This document shows positions 52,557-62,662 of a DNA stretch of 64,000 bases, in pieces. Source of the stretch: DATAEG01 sp051001975 (GTDB lineage: Bacteria; Actinomycetota; Actinomycetes; Mycobacteriales; Jatrophihabitantaceae); assembly GCA_051001975.1 (NCBI GenBank), contig JBPCMU010000076.1, positions 1 to 64,000 of the forward strand. The letters are read 5' to 3'. The notes beneath the pieces are model-generated. The model saw only the letters and a list, made by a program, of their open reading frames with translations, had not been told where the DNA came from and did not search any database. The stretch's first letter is position 1. The number at the start of each line of letters is the position of its first letter. Both the position numbers and the translations under genes were made by a program.

Positions 52557-53861
52557 ATGCGTGCGGTGGTGCTCGGCGGCGGCGGATTCCGCGTTCCGCT
52601 GATCGGCCGTGCGTTGCGCGCCGCCCGACTGGGCATCGACGAGTTGATCCTCTACGACATCTCCCCCGATCGGCTGCGAACGATCCTGCTCGTGCTCGAG
52701 CAGGCCGGCGCGGGCGACTCGCAGGCCATCGCGGTACGGGCCACCGGTGACCTCGACGACGCGCTGCGCGGGGCCGACCTGGTGTTCTCTGCGATGCGGG
52801 TCGGCGGTCTGGACGGTCGGGTGCACGATGAGCGACTGGCGCTCGAGCTCGGTCTCATCGGCCAGGAAACGGTCGGCGCCGGCGGGCTGGCCTCGGCACT
52901 GCGCACCGTTCCGGAGGCAGTGCGCATCGCCCATCGCATCGCCGAATTGGCGCCAGCCGCGTGGGTGATCACGATGACGAACCCGGCCGGCATCGTCACC
53001 GAGGCGATGAGTCCGGTGCTCGGCGACCGGGTGATCGGCGTGTGTGATTCGGCCAGCGGCCTTGTCGCTCGAGCAAGCCGGGCGCTCGGTGCCGATCCGG
53101 ACACAACGGAGGTGGACTACGTCGGGCTGAACCACCTCGGCTGGTTGCGCGAGCTCCGCGTCGACGGCCACGACAGCCTGCCGGGTCTGCTCGACGACCC
53201 GGCAGCCCTCGCATCGATCGAGGAGGGTCGGCTGTTCGGCCAGCCGTTCCTACAGGCGCTGGGTGCGCTACCCAACGAGTACCTCTACTACTTCTATGAC
53301 GCCCGTACCGCGCTGCACTCGATCCGGGCCGCCGCGCAGACCCGCGGCGAGCACGTCCGCGAGGAGCAGCGTGCGTTCTATGCCGCAGCCTCGGCGCGTC
53401 CGCACCAAGCCGGGGCACTGTGGCAGCAGGCGAACGACGAGCGCAACTCGAGCTACTTCGCGGAGCTTCGCGGCACTGACCAGACCCGGGACGTCGAGGA
53501 TATCGCCGGCGGTGGCTATGAAGGCATCGCGGCAGCCGCGGCGCGAGCGCTGACCGGCGGTCCGCCCGCGCGGCTGATCCTCAACGTGCCCAACCGTGGC
53601 ACCGTGCCGGGCCTGCCTGCCGACGCGGTAGTGGAGGTCGGTTGCCGGGTCGACACCTCGGGCGCCCGGCCGCTGCCGGTCGGCCCGCCGTCGGAACACC
53701 AGCTCGGCCTGATGTCCTCGGTGAAGGCATCCGAACGCGCGATCATCGAAGCGGCACTGACCGGATCGCGGTCCGCGCTGCTGCGGGCGTTCGCGGTGCA
53801 CCCGCTCGTCGGGTCGCTGGCCTCGGCATCCCGGCTCGCCGAGGATGCGCTCGGAAGTTGA
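52557..53861 (+). CDS. GH4-family glycosidase (6-phospho-beta-glucosidase-like)
   Basis: A 434-residue NAD- and metal-dependent glycosidase. Motifs: VVLGGGGFRVPLIGRAL (NAD site), MTNPAGIVTEAM, GVCDSASGLVARAS (the usual Cys plus neighbours), GLNHLGWLRELRVDG (metal histidine) and LPNEYLYYFYD. Start at ATG 52557, 52 bp from the divergent kinase start. Together with the importer and kinase it forms a glycoside-use locus. The exact substrate cannot be read from sequence. Confidence 0.9.
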   Translation: MRAVVLGGGGFRVPLIGRALRAARLGIDELILYDISPDRLRTILLVLEQAGAGDSQAIAVRATGDLDDALRGADLVFSAMRVGGLDGRVHDERLALELGLIGQETVGAGGLASALRTVPEAVRIAHRIAELAPAAWVITMTNPAGIVTEAMSPVLGDRVIGVCDSASGLVARASRALGADPDTTEVDYVGLNHLGWLRELRVDGHDSLPGLLDDPAALASIEEGRLFGQPFLQALGALPNEYLYYFYDARTALHSIRAAAQTRGEHVREEQRAFYAAASARPHQAGALWQQANDERNSSYFAELRGTDQTRDVEDIAGGGYEGIAAAAARALTGGPPARLILNVPNRGTVPGLPADAVVEVGCRVDTSGARPLPVGPPSEHQLGLMSSVKASERAIIEAALTGSRSALLRAFAVHPLVGSLASASRLAEDALGS

Positions 53862-54013
53862 GTAGATGATCGGCCCGATGAACGCATTCCGGCGCCCGAC
53901 GAGCAGAGATTCGGCGGCCGACGGCCCAGCGACGCGGGGGGCATGCCTGTCAGGTACTGAAACCAGGGCATATCTGTCCGGGTCAGTGGGCGATGTCTGG
54001 TTGGATCGAGGCC

Positions 54014-55210
54014 ATGTCGACCCCTCCTCCGGACCAGCCGGGGCCTCAGCCACCGCAACCGGGCCAGCCGCAGCCGGGTCAACAGCCGCTCGGCCCGCCG
54101 CAGCCGCAGGGGTATCAGCAACAGCCCCAGCAGCCGGTTCCGATGCAATCGCAGCCCGGATCGCATGGGCATCCGGTCGGTCCGCCGCAGCCTCCTGGCG
54201 GCGTCCCGGGGCGCATTGTCATCGAGAACCTGAGCAAGAGTTTCGGCACTGTGCACGCGGTGACCAACCTGAGCTTCAGCGTCGAGCCCGGATCGGTTAC
54301 CGGATTCCTCGGCCCCAACGGAGCCGGCAAGACGACCACCCTGCGGATGCTGCTCGGCCTGGTGAAGCCCACCGGGGGAGTGGCCACCATCGAAGGACGG
54401 CCCTACAGCCAACTGAAAAATCCGTTGCGCGTCGTGGGTGCGGCACTGGAGGCATCGAGCTTCCACCCGGCCCGGACCGGCCGGAACCATCTGCGCGTTT
54501 ATGCAGCCGCCGCCGGGCTGCCCGATGCCCGGGTCGACCAGCTGCTGGAGATGGTCGGGCTGCGTGATGCAGCGAAGCGCAAGGTCAAGGGCTACTCGAT
54601 GGGCATGCGGCAGCGTCTCGCGCTGGCCGCCACCCTGCTCGGTGACCCCCGGGTGCTCATCCTCGATGAGCCGGCCAACGGTCTGGACCCGGAGGGCATC
54701 CGCTGGTTACGCGGGTTCTTCCGCCACCTCGCCGCCGAGGGGCGCACCGTCCTGGTCTCCAGCCATCAGCTGAACGAGGTCCAGGAGTTCGCCGACCGAG
54801 TCGTCATCCTCAACCGGGGCTCGCTGGTCCGAGCCGGCTCGATCGAGGAACTGACCGCCGGCACTGACACCGTGGTGACCCGCAGCCCGCAGGCCGACCA
54901 GCTCGCCGACGCGCTGTCGAAGGCAGGCAAGGAAGTCCAACGCACCGACGAGGACACCGTCCGGGTGCGTTCGGGCGACACGGCCGAGGTCGGCCACCTA
55001 GCCTTCACCAACGGAATCGAACTGCACGAGCTGTCGGTGGAGAAGTTCGATCTCGAGCAGTTGTTCTTTGCGCTCACCCAAGGGCAGTACCAGGGCGCCG
55101 ACCTCGGTGGCGGTCCACCCCTGCAACCCGGTCCGCTCCAGCAACCCGGGCCACCGCAGGCGCCCGGCCAGCCACCGGCCCAGCAGCCGAACGGAGGCGC
55201 CCGGTCATGA
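54014..55210 (+). CDS. ABC transporter ATP-binding protein with Pro/Gln-rich tails
   Basis: A 398-residue ATPase of the ABC-2 export type. Walker A FLGPNGAGKTTTLRML, signature YSMGMRQRLALA, Walker B VLILDEPANGLD. It has an unusual N-terminal segment of about 68 residues and a C-terminal tail of about 35 residues, both rich in P, Q and G. ATPases of this class normally start at the IVIENLSKSFG stretch. ATG 54014 fits; the internal ATG near residue 43 is possible. Overlaps the permease gene by ATGA. Confidence 0.92.
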   Translation: MSTPPPDQPGPQPPQPGQPQPGQQPLGPPQPQGYQQQPQQPVPMQSQPGSHGHPVGPPQPPGGVPGRIVIENLSKSFGTVHAVTNLSFSVEPGSVTGFLGPNGAGKTTTLRMLLGLVKPTGGVATIEGRPYSQLKNPLRVVGAALEASSFHPARTGRNHLRVYAAAAGLPDARVDQLLEMVGLRDAAKRKVKGYSMGMRQRLALAATLLGDPRVLILDEPANGLDPEGIRWLRGFFRHLAAEGRTVLVSSHQLNEVQEFADRVVILNRGSLVRAGSIEELTAGTDTVVTRSPQADQLADALSKAGKEVQRTDEDTVRVRSGDTAEVGHLAFTNGIELHELSVEKFDLEQLFFALTQGQYQGADLGGGPPLQPGPLQQPGPPQAPGQPPAQQPNGGARS

Positions 55211-55959
55211 ACCTCGTCCGATCAGAATTCCGGAAGCTGTTCAGCACCCAGGTCTGGTTCTGGCTGCTACTCACCTGCGTCACGCTCACCGCTCTGGGGG
55301 TGTGGGGAACGATTGGCGGCAATGACGACGCGGAGCTGACGCAGAACGTCAGGAATGTGTTCGTCTCTGCCCAAGCTGCGTTCACCTATGTTCCACTCTT
55401 CGTGCTCGGCGTCCTGGCGGTCACTACCGAGTTCCGCTACCAGACGATCACGCCGACGGTGCTGGCAACGCCCTCACGGTGGTCTGTCGTCGGAGCGAAG
55501 ATCATCACGTACGTGGGAGTCGGGATCCTGTACGCGTTGGTCTGTCTCGTCGTGGAGCTTGCGATGGCCCTGCCGTGGCTCTCCGCGCGCAACATCGACT
55601 ACAGCCTGGGCGATCAGAGCGGCGCGATCTTCTCGACCTTCCTCGTGCTGGTGCTGTTCACCCTGTTCGGCATCGGAGCAGGGGCGCTGCTGCGTAATCA
55701 GATCGTCGCGGTGACCCTCGGAATCATCTTCATCATCGTTCTCGGAAACATCGTGTTGATCATCCCGGGGGTCAAGTACATCTATCCGTACCTGCCGACC
55801 GGTTTGGTGAACGCCATAGCGACGCAGGCCAGCGACTCGCGGACCATCAACGATGTGACGCTCTTGTCCGCCGGTGCGGCGGTCGGGATCTTGGTGATCT
55901 GGGGACTCGGGATGTCACTGCTGGGTGCCGGGCTGTCGATGAACCGTGACATCACCTGA
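55207..55959 (+). CDS. ABC-2 type permease
   Basis: A 250-residue membrane protein with six helices (WFWLLLTCVTLTALGVWGTI, FTYVPLFVLGVLAVTTEFRY, GIIFIIVLGNIVLIIPGV). ATTEFRYQTITPT is the usual ABC-2 linker. It pairs with the preceding ATPase as an exporter. Substrate unknown; proteins of this type often export antibiotics or lipids. Confidence 0.9.
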   Translation: MNLVRSEFRKLFSTQVWFWLLLTCVTLTALGVWGTIGGNDDAELTQNVRNVFVSAQAAFTYVPLFVLGVLAVTTEFRYQTITPTVLATPSRWSVVGAKIITYVGVGILYALVCLVVELAMALPWLSARNIDYSLGDQSGAIFSTFLVLVLFTLFGIGAGALLRNQIVAVTLGIIFIIVLGNIVLIIPGVKYIYPYLPTGLVNAIATQASDSRTINDVTLLSAGAAVGILVIWGLGMSLLGAGLSMNRDIT

Positions 55960-56458
55960 GCGAGGCCGCGGACGCGGCATCGCCGGGCTGCTGGTCGGCG
56001 CGCTGCTGGTCGGGCTCGCACTGACCGGCTGCACACTCGGCGAGCCGACGAGCTTCGGCGCGCGCGCCGACCGATACTGCGCCTCGTCGATGCGCCTGGT
56101 CGCCAAGCTGAAGTACGCGAGCACCGGCACGGACGCGCTGCGCTACTCGTCGGCGCGCTACCTCGTCCTCGAGCGGACCGTCTCGGAACTGACCGACGAC
56201 GTCGGACTGCCGGGCGGCAGCGAAGGCGAGGCGTATCGGGAGCGCTGGCTGCGCCCGGCGCGGGCGTCGCTGAAGCAGGGCATCACCGATCTCGATCGGC
56301 TCCGGCACGCGATCAAGGGCAACGACCCTGCGGCCGTTGCGAGCGCGGTGAAGGCGGCTAACGGGGCCGGTACGGCGGGGGTGGACACCGCCTACCTCAC
56401 CGCGCAGAAGTTGCCGGAATGCGCCGCGGCTTTCGCTGAAGGTCACACCAACGGATAG
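55946..56458 (+). CDS. Hypothetical lipoprotein
   Basis: A 170-residue protein from GTG 55946, which overlaps the permease end. Signal peptide LLVGALLVGLALTGC with lipobox LTGC (cysteine near residue 29). The mature part is helical with two further cysteines (DRYCASSMRL, LPECAAAFAE) that could form a disulfide. No family recognised. Probably anchored outside the membrane and linked to the exporter. Confidence 0.8.
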   Translation: MTSPERGRGRGIAGLLVGALLVGLALTGCTLGEPTSFGARADRYCASSMRLVAKLKYASTGTDALRYSSARYLVLERTVSELTDDVGLPGGSEGEAYRERWLRPARASLKQGITDLDRLRHAIKGNDPAAVASAVKAANGAGTAGVDTAYLTAQKLPECAAAFAEGHTNG

Positions 56459-56544
56459 CTGTCACGGCGTATCCTGAGAAGGTCAACGAAACACCCTTCA
56501 ATCCGATACAAACCCACGCAAATATTGAGGCGGCCAGGTCACCC

Positions 56545-59500
56545 GTGGCGACGACGGAGCAGTCGACAGAACACCCCACCAACTCCGAGCCGGCCGGCGC
56601 GGCCGCCTTCGGCCCCAACGAGTGGCTCGTCGAGGAGATGTACGAGCGCTATCAGGCCGATCCGGACAGCGTCGACTCGGCGTGGCACGACTTCTTCGCC
56701 GACTACCGACCGCGGGCGGGCGCTCAACCGGCCGCCGCGAAGGCACCGGCTGGTGATCCCGCTCCGGCAGCCGAGGTGCGACCTACGTCGGTGAGCACCC
56801 CGGCACCGTCCGCTCCCCCAGCTACGCCCGCTGCGCCCGCCGAGCCGGCAAGCAAGCCAGCCGCATTGAACGGCGCGGCACCGAAGACCGAGACGAAGGC
56901 CGCACCGAAGGCCGCACCGAAGGCCGCACCGAGCGTCCCCGTGGCCGACGGCGACACCTCGACCGTGCTGCGTGGCGCGCCGGCCCGCGTCGTGGTCAAC
57001 ATGGAGAGTTCGCTGGAGTTGCCCACCGCGACCAGCGTCCGCGCCGTCCCGGCCAAGCTGCTGGCCGACAACCGAGTTGTCATCAACAACCACCTGCGCC
57101 GCGCCCGCGGCGGGAAGATCAGCTTCACCCACATCATCGGCTACGCGCTGGTGAAGGCCGCCATCGAATACCCGGCGATGAACGCGCACTTCGCCCGCGT
57201 CGACGGTAAGCCTGCCGTGGTGCAGCCCGAGCACATCAACCTCGGCCTGGCGATCGACCTACCCGGCAAGGACGGCGCCCGCTCACTTGTGGTCGTGGCC
57301 ATCAAGGAGTCCGAGAAGAAGGACTTCGGCCAGTTCTGGTCGGCCTATGAAGACTTGGTGCGTAAGGCCCGCAACGGCAAGCTCGGGGCCGACGACTTCG
57401 CCGGCACCACCCTGACCCTCACCAACCCAGGCACCATTGGCACCAACCATTCGGTACCGCGACTGATGTCCGGGCAGGGCACCATCATCGGCGTCGGCGC
57501 GATGGAGTACCCGGCCGAGTTCTCCGGGATGAGCGAGGACGCCCTCACCGCGGCGGCGATCAGCAAGATCATGACGCTGACCTCCACCTACGACCACCGC
57601 ATCATCCAGGGTGCGCAGTCCGGCGAGTACCTGCGTCGGGTGCACCAGTTGCTGCTCGGCGAGGAGGGGTTCTACGACGAGATCTTTGCCTCACTGCGCA
57701 TCCCGTACGAGCCGGTGCGCTGGCTGACCGACCGAGAGTTCACCCACGAGGGCCAGATCGACAAGGCCGCCCGCGTCATCGAGCTGATCAACGCCTACCG
57801 CAGCAACGGCCACCTGATGGCCGACACCGATCCGTTGGACTTCAAGGTCCGCACCCACCCCGATCTCGACATCATCAAGCACGGCCTGACCCTGTGGGAT
57901 CTGGACCGGGAGTTCCCGGTCGGCGGGTTCGCTGGCGAGAAGCTGATGAAGTTGCGCGACATCCTCGGTGTGCTGCGCGACGCGTACTGCCGCCGGGTCG
58001 GCGTCGAGTACATGCACATCACCGACCCCCAGCAACGGGCCTGGTTGCAGCAACGGGTCGAGGTGAAGAGCGATGCGCCGTCGAAGGACGAGCAGAAGCA
58101 CATCCTCGGCCGCCTGAACGTGGCCGAGGCGTTCGAGACGTTCCTGCAGACCAAGTACGTCGGGCAGAAGCGGTTCAGCCTGGAGGGCGGCGAGACCGTC
58201 ATCCCGCTACTGGATGCAGTGCTCGGCCGCGCCGCGGAAGGCAATCTCGACGAGGTCGTCATCGGCATGCCGCACCGCGGCCGGCTCAACGTGTTGGCCA
58301 ACATCGTGGGCAAGCCGTACGCGAAGATCTTCACCGAGTTCGAGGGCAACATCGACCCCGGCACCGCGCAGGGCTCCGGCGACGTCAAGTACCACCTCGG
58401 CGCGCACGGCACCTTCACCTCGCGTGGCGGCGCCAGCACCAAGGTCTACCTCTCGGCCAACCCGTCGCACCTGGAGGCCGTCGACCCGGTGCTGGAGGGC
58501 ATCGCGCGGGCCAAGCAGGACATCCTCGACAAGGGCGAGGCCGGCTTCACCGTGCTGCCCGTGCTGATGCACGGGGACGCCGCGTTCGCCGGGCAGGGGG
58601 TCGTCGCCGAGACACTGAACCTCTCACAGCTGCGCGGCTACCGCACCGGGGGGACGGTGCATGTCGTGGTGAACAACCAGGTCGGCTTCACCACCTCGCC
58701 GTCGGCATCTCGCTCCAGCCTGTACTGCACCGACATCGCCCGGATGATCGCCGCGCCGATCTTCCACGTGAACGGTGACGACCCGGAGGCGTGCGTGCGG
58801 GTCGCCAAGCTCGCGGTGGACTTCCGCAACGAGTTCCGCAAGGACGTCGTCATCGACATGCTCTGCTATCGCCGGCGCGGTCACAACGAGGCCGACAACC
58901 CGTCGTTCACGCAACCGCTGATGTACGACATCATCGACAACAAGCGCAGTGTCCGGAAGCTGTACACCGAGTCGCTGGTGGGCCGCGGCGACATCACCGT
59001 CGAGGAGGCCGAGGTCTCCCTGCGGGACTTCCACTCGCAGCTGGAGAAGGTCTTCCTGGAGACCCGCAACGCCACCGGCAAGCCGACGCCGGAGCCGGTG
59101 ATGGACACCACCACTCCGTCGGCGCCGGTGCAGACCGCCATCGACCTAGAGACGATCAAGCGGATCGGCGACTCCTACGCCAACTTGCCGGAGGACTTCA
59201 CCATCCACCCCCGGCTCAAGCCCGTCATCGACAGGCGCATCGCGATGGCTACCGGCGGTGATGTGGATTGGGCGACCGCCGAGCTGTTCGCGTTCGGTTC
59301 CCTGGTGCTGGAGGGCACCGCGGTACGGCTGGCCGGCCAGGACACCCGGCGTGGCACGTTCGTGCAGCGCCACGCCGTGCTAGTCGACCGGGCCAACGGC
59401 GACGAGTACACACCGCTGCGCAACATCCCGGGATCAACGGCCGGTTTCCGCGCCTACGACTCGCTGCTGAGCGAGTTCGCCGCGGTTGGCTTCGAATACG

Positions 59501-60321
59501 GTTACTCCGTCACGCACAAGGACTCACTCGTCTGCTGGGAAGCGCAGTTCGGCGACTTCGTCGATGGCGCGCAGACGATCATCGACGAGTTCATCTCCTC
59601 CGGTGAGGCGAAGTGGGGCCAGCGATCCGGCCTGACGCTGCTTCTGCCGCACGGCTACGAGGGCCAGGGTCCGGACCACTCCTCCGGCCGCCCGGAGCGC
59701 TTCTTGCAGATGGCCGCCGAGAGCAACATGACGGTGGCGATGTGCTCCACGCCGGCGAACTACTTCCACCTGCTGCGCAGGCAGGGTCTCGGCACCGTGC
59801 GGCGCCCGCTCATCGCGTTCACACCGAAGTCGTTGCTGCGCCTGAAGGCCGCGGTCAGCCAGCTCGACGAGTTCACCGACCGCGGCTTCCAGACCGTGAT
59901 CGGCGACGCCTCTACAGCAGGCTCCGGTCGCGAGCTCCCCCCGGTCGACGCCGCGCAGGTGCGTCGCGTCGTGCTCTGCACCGGCAAGGTCTACTACGAC
60001 CTGCGGGCGGCGCTCACCAAGGCAGAGCGCTCCGACGTGGCGCTGGTCCGGGTCGAGCAGCTGTACCCGCTGCCCGCCGACGAGATCGCCGCCGAACTGG
60101 CGAAGTACCCGTCAGCGGATCTGGTGTGGGCACAGGAGGAACCGGCCAACCAGGGCGCTTGGCAATTCATCGCGCTCAATCTGCCCGAGCAGCTGGTCGC
60201 CCGGGGCGACTCGCGGCCATTGCGGCGCGCGTCCCGCCGGGCATCCGCCTCGCCCGCAGTCGGATCGTCAAGTGTGCACTCCGAGCAGCAGGCCGAGGTC
60301 GTCGCCGCCGCGCTGGGTTGA
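56545..60321 (+). CDS. kgd: Multifunctional 2-oxoglutarate decarboxylase/dehydrogenase E1-E2 (Kgd/OdhA)
   Basis: A 1258-residue fused enzyme of the TCA cycle. An N-terminal segment (residues 20-50, PNEWLVEEMYERYQADPDSV) is typical. An A/P-rich linker with AAPK repeats (about 55-135) follows, then an E2-type acyltransferase domain ending TSTYDHRIIQGAQSGEYLRR (catalytic His). The ThDP-dependent E1 domain has MPHRGRLNVLANIVGKP and MHGDAAFAGQG. It lacks a lipoyl domain, as in mycobacterial Kgd. GTG 56545. It would need E3 and a lipoylated E2 encoded elsewhere. Confidence 0.96.
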   Translation: MATTEQSTEHPTNSEPAGAAAFGPNEWLVEEMYERYQADPDSVDSAWHDFFADYRPRAGAQPAAAKAPAGDPAPAAEVRPTSVSTPAPSAPPATPAAPAEPASKPAALNGAAPKTETKAAPKAAPKAAPSVPVADGDTSTVLRGAPARVVVNMESSLELPTATSVRAVPAKLLADNRVVINNHLRRARGGKISFTHIIGYALVKAAIEYPAMNAHFARVDGKPAVVQPEHINLGLAIDLPGKDGARSLVVVAIKESEKKDFGQFWSAYEDLVRKARNGKLGADDFAGTTLTLTNPGTIGTNHSVPRLMSGQGTIIGVGAMEYPAEFSGMSEDALTAAAISKIMTLTSTYDHRIIQGAQSGEYLRRVHQLLLGEEGFYDEIFASLRIPYEPVRWLTDREFTHEGQIDKAARVIELINAYRSNGHLMADTDPLDFKVRTHPDLDIIKHGLTLWDLDREFPVGGFAGEKLMKLRDILGVLRDAYCRRVGVEYMHITDPQQRAWLQQRVEVKSDAPSKDEQKHILGRLNVAEAFETFLQTKYVGQKRFSLEGGETVIPLLDAVLGRAAEGNLDEVVIGMPHRGRLNVLANIVGKPYAKIFTEFEGNIDPGTAQGSGDVKYHLGAHGTFTSRGGASTKVYLSANPSHLEAVDPVLEGIARAKQDILDKGEAGFTVLPVLMHGDAAFAGQGVVAETLNLSQLRGYRTGGTVHVVVNNQVGFTTSPSASRSSLYCTDIARMIAAPIFHVNGDDPEACVRVAKLAVDFRNEFRKDVVIDMLCYRRRGHNEADNPSFTQPLMYDIIDNKRSVRKLYTESLVGRGDITVEEAEVSLRDFHSQLEKVFLETRNATGKPTPEPVMDTTTPSAPVQTAIDLETIKRIGDSYANLPEDFTIHPRLKPVIDRRIAMATGGDVDWATAELFAFGSLVLEGTAVRLAGQDTRRGTFVQRHAVLVDRANGDEYTPLRNIPGSTAGFRAYDSLLSEFAAVGFEYGYSVTHKDSLVCWEAQFGDFVDGAQTIIDEFISSGEAKWGQRSGLTLLLPHGYEGQGPDHSSGRPERFLQMAAESNMTVAMCSTPANYFHLLRRQGLGTVRRPLIAFTPKSLLRLKAAVSQLDEFTDRGFQTVIGDASTAGSGRELPPVDAAQVRRVVLCTGKVYYDLRAALTKAERSDVALVRVEQLYPLPADEIAAELAKYPSADLVWAQEEPANQGAWQFIALNLPEQLVARGDSRPLRRASRRASASPAVGSSSVHSEQQAEVVAAALG

Positions 60322-60347
60322 GCTCGCACCGCCGTTAGGGTCTAGCC

Positions 60348-61352
60348 ATGACGATGATCACGGGTGGACGTCCGGTGCGCTGGGCGATATTGGGAGCGGG
60401 CGGGATCGCGGCGAAGGTCGGCGCGGACATCGCATCGAGTCCTTCGAACGAGGTGGTCGCCATCGGCGCTCGCGACCTGGACCGGGCCCGCGCGCTGGCC
60501 GACGCCCTGGCCGCACCGCGCGCCTACGGCTCGTACGCCGAGTTGGTGGCCGACCCGGACGTCGACGTCGTCTACGTCGCAACGACGCACGCGCAGCACC
60601 ACGAGCACGCCACTCTCGCCCTGCGGGCCGGCAAGCCGGTGCTGGTGGAGAAGGCGTTCACGCTGAACGCCGCCGAGGCGCGCGAGGTGATCGCGCTGGC
60701 CCGTGCACAGCAGCTGTTCTGCATGGAAGCCATGTGGATGCGGCTGAACCCGCTGGTGCGCGCCGCACAGCAGGTCGTGGCTGAGGGCGGCATCGGCACG
60801 GTGCTCAGCGCGTCCGCCGATCTGAGCGTGCTGTTCGCGTACGACCCGGGCCACCGGCTCTTCGACCTGTCCGCCGGCGGAGGTGCGCAGCTGGATCTCG
60901 GCGTCTATTCCACTACCTTCGCGCATCTCTTTCTCGGCACCCCCGAGTCGGTGACCGCGACAGGCTCCCTCGCGGCGACCGGCGCGGACGCCACGATTGC
61001 CATGCAGTGGGGGTATCCCGATGATCGCTACGGCCACGTCGGATGCTCGACCCGGGGACGTTCGCCGCAGCTCGGCACCGTCGTCGGCACCAGTGGTTGG
61101 CTGACCATCGGCACGCCGTTTCACCACCCGGACACGCTCACCGTCTACCGGGACGACGAACTCGAGGTCGTAAACGCGACCGTGCCGGGCAATGGGTACG
61201 GCCCGCAGATCGACGAGGTGGAGCGGTGCCTGCGGGAGGGTCTCACCGAGAGTCCGCTGGTGCCGCTGGCCGACACGTTGGCCATCCTGCAGATCATGGA
61301 CGAGGCTCGAGCCCAGGTCGGAGTTCGCTATCCGGCCGACGACCGCGAGTAG
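60348..61352 (+). CDS. Gfo/Idh/MocA-family oxidoreductase
   Basis: A 334-residue NAD(P)-dependent dehydrogenase-like protein. N-terminal Rossmann motif WAILGAGGIAAKVGADIASS, then the family lysine in GKPVLVEKAFTLNAAEA. The C-terminal beta-sheet domain follows with AMWMRLNPLVRAAQQVVAEG. It probably oxidises or reduces a sugar-like substrate; the true substrate is unknown. Start ATG 60348. Confidence 0.9.
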   Translation: MTMITGGRPVRWAILGAGGIAAKVGADIASSPSNEVVAIGARDLDRARALADALAAPRAYGSYAELVADPDVDVVYVATTHAQHHEHATLALRAGKPVLVEKAFTLNAAEAREVIALARAQQLFCMEAMWMRLNPLVRAAQQVVAEGGIGTVLSASADLSVLFAYDPGHRLFDLSAGGGAQLDLGVYSTTFAHLFLGTPESVTATGSLAATGADATIAMQWGYPDDRYGHVGCSTRGRSPQLGTVVGTSGWLTIGTPFHHPDTLTVYRDDELEVVNATVPGNGYGPQIDEVERCLREGLTESPLVPLADTLAILQIMDEARAQVGVRYPADDRE

Positions 61353-61364
61353 GAGGAATAGCAC

Positions 61365-61547
61365 GTGTACTTCACCGACCGGGGCATCGAGGAACTGGCC
61401 GAACGCCGCGGCCCGGAGCAGGTCAGCCTCGACTGGCTGGCCGACCGGTTGCAGGCGTTCGTCGACTCGCATCCGGAGTTCGAGACAGCCGTCGACAGAC
61501 TGGCCACCTGGCTGGCCCGCGACGATGACGACGACCCCGACGAGTGA
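61365..61547 (+). CDS. DUF6104 micro-protein
   Basis: A 60-residue acidic protein (MYFTDRGIEELAERRGPEQV, then LDWLADRLQAFVDSHPEFE), ending in a run of aspartates. It starts at GTG 61365 with AGGAGG eight bases upstream, a very strong ribosome site. The family is conserved in actinobacteria and lies beside kgd in many of them; function unknown. Confidence 0.85.
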   Translation: MYFTDRGIEELAERRGPEQVSLDWLADRLQAFVDSHPEFETAVDRLATWLARDDDDDPDE

Positions 61548-61574
61548 TGCGCGCCTGATGAGCGAGCCCGCCGA

Positions 61575-62504
61575 GTGACCACTCTGCGCAGCCAGCTGGA
61601 GGGGCGGTTGGCCCGGCTGCGCACGCTCGGCGTCCGCGGCCTGCTCACCATCGAGCCCGACACGCTGCTGCGGATCGGCAAGGCGACGGTGGCCGGCGCG
61701 CTGGCCTGGGAAGTCGCCGCGTTGATGAACTCCCCGCGACCGGTGCTTGCGTCGCTCGGCGCCATCCTGGTCGTACAGGTCACCGTGCGGGCAACGCTGG
61801 CTCGGTCAATTCAGCTGACCATCGGCGTCATGGTCGGGCTGGCGCTGTCGGTCCTGATCGGGCACGTGCTGGGGATCCACTGGTGGACGATCGGGCTCAT
61901 CGTGCTGGGCGGTCTCGTGGTCGGCGAGATCATGCGGCTCGGCGCCTTCTCCAGCCAGGTCGCGATCAGCGCCTTGCTGGCCTACAGCCTGGGCAGCGGC
62001 TACGGCACGCTGCGCGCGGTCGACACCGTGGTGGGTGCAGCGATCGGCGCGGCCGTCAACGCGCTGGTGCCGCCACCGAGCCAGGTCAAGGCGGGGGCGA
62101 GCACGTTGCGCAGCATCGGCGAGGATCTCGGCGCACTGCTGGGCGACGTCAGCGACGGACTGGACGGCCCGCTCGACACCGCAGCGGTGAACCGGTGGCT
62201 GGACCGGGCGCGCGAAATCGCCGGGTCGCTGCGCCGCGCCTACGAGACGCTGAGCACCGCCCAGGAGAGCCTGCGCTTCAACCACCGGGGTCGGCTGGAG
62301 TTCGACCGGATGGAGCAGATCAACGAGGCCCGCCGCGCGCTGGACCACGCGACGACGCAGACCCGCGGGCTGATCCGCACGCTGTTGGAGGCGAGCCAGT
62401 CCCGGTCCACGGTGGAAGCCGGTCCTGGTGCGTTCCGGGCGCTCGGGCCGTTACTGCGCACGGCGGCCGGCGCAGTGTCGGCCGGCAGAGCGTCGAGTTG
62501 GTGA
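61575..62504 (+). CDS. Aromatic-acid-exporter/FUSC-like membrane protein, C-terminus shifted
   Basis: A 309-residue protein in this frame. Five or six N-terminal helices (GKATVAGALAWEVAALM, LGAILVVQVTVRATL, IGLIVLGGLVVGEIM) and a cytoplasmic helical part (WLDRAREIAGSLRRAYETLS). It stops at 62504 (AVSAGRASSW), but the -1 frame reads RQSVELVNERLVGLDTTDPP and on to EVDVQHGSHAAAV at 62656. The likely full product is about 360 residues. This is either a frameshift mutation, an error, or a coupled 51-codon gene starting at GTG 62501. Confidence 0.8.
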   Translation: MTTLRSQLEGRLARLRTLGVRGLLTIEPDTLLRIGKATVAGALAWEVAALMNSPRPVLASLGAILVVQVTVRATLARSIQLTIGVMVGLALSVLIGHVLGIHWWTIGLIVLGGLVVGEIMRLGAFSSQVAISALLAYSLGSGYGTLRAVDTVVGAAIGAAVNALVPPPSQVKAGASTLRSIGEDLGALLGDVSDGLDGPLDTAAVNRWLDRAREIAGSLRRAYETLSTAQESLRFNHRGRLEFDRMEQINEARRALDHATTQTRGLIRTLLEASQSRSTVEAGPGAFRALGPLLRTAAGAVSAGRASSW

Positions 62505-62662
62505 ACGAGCGGCTGGTCGGCCTGGACACCACCGATCCCCCGCAAGCCGATGTGGCCAGACTGCTGTCCTCGATGCTCGTCGACGCCGAACGGCTGCTGC
62601 ATGAGGTGGACGTGCAGCACGGCTCCCACGCCGCGGCCGTAACCCCGGGCGGGTAGACCGGC

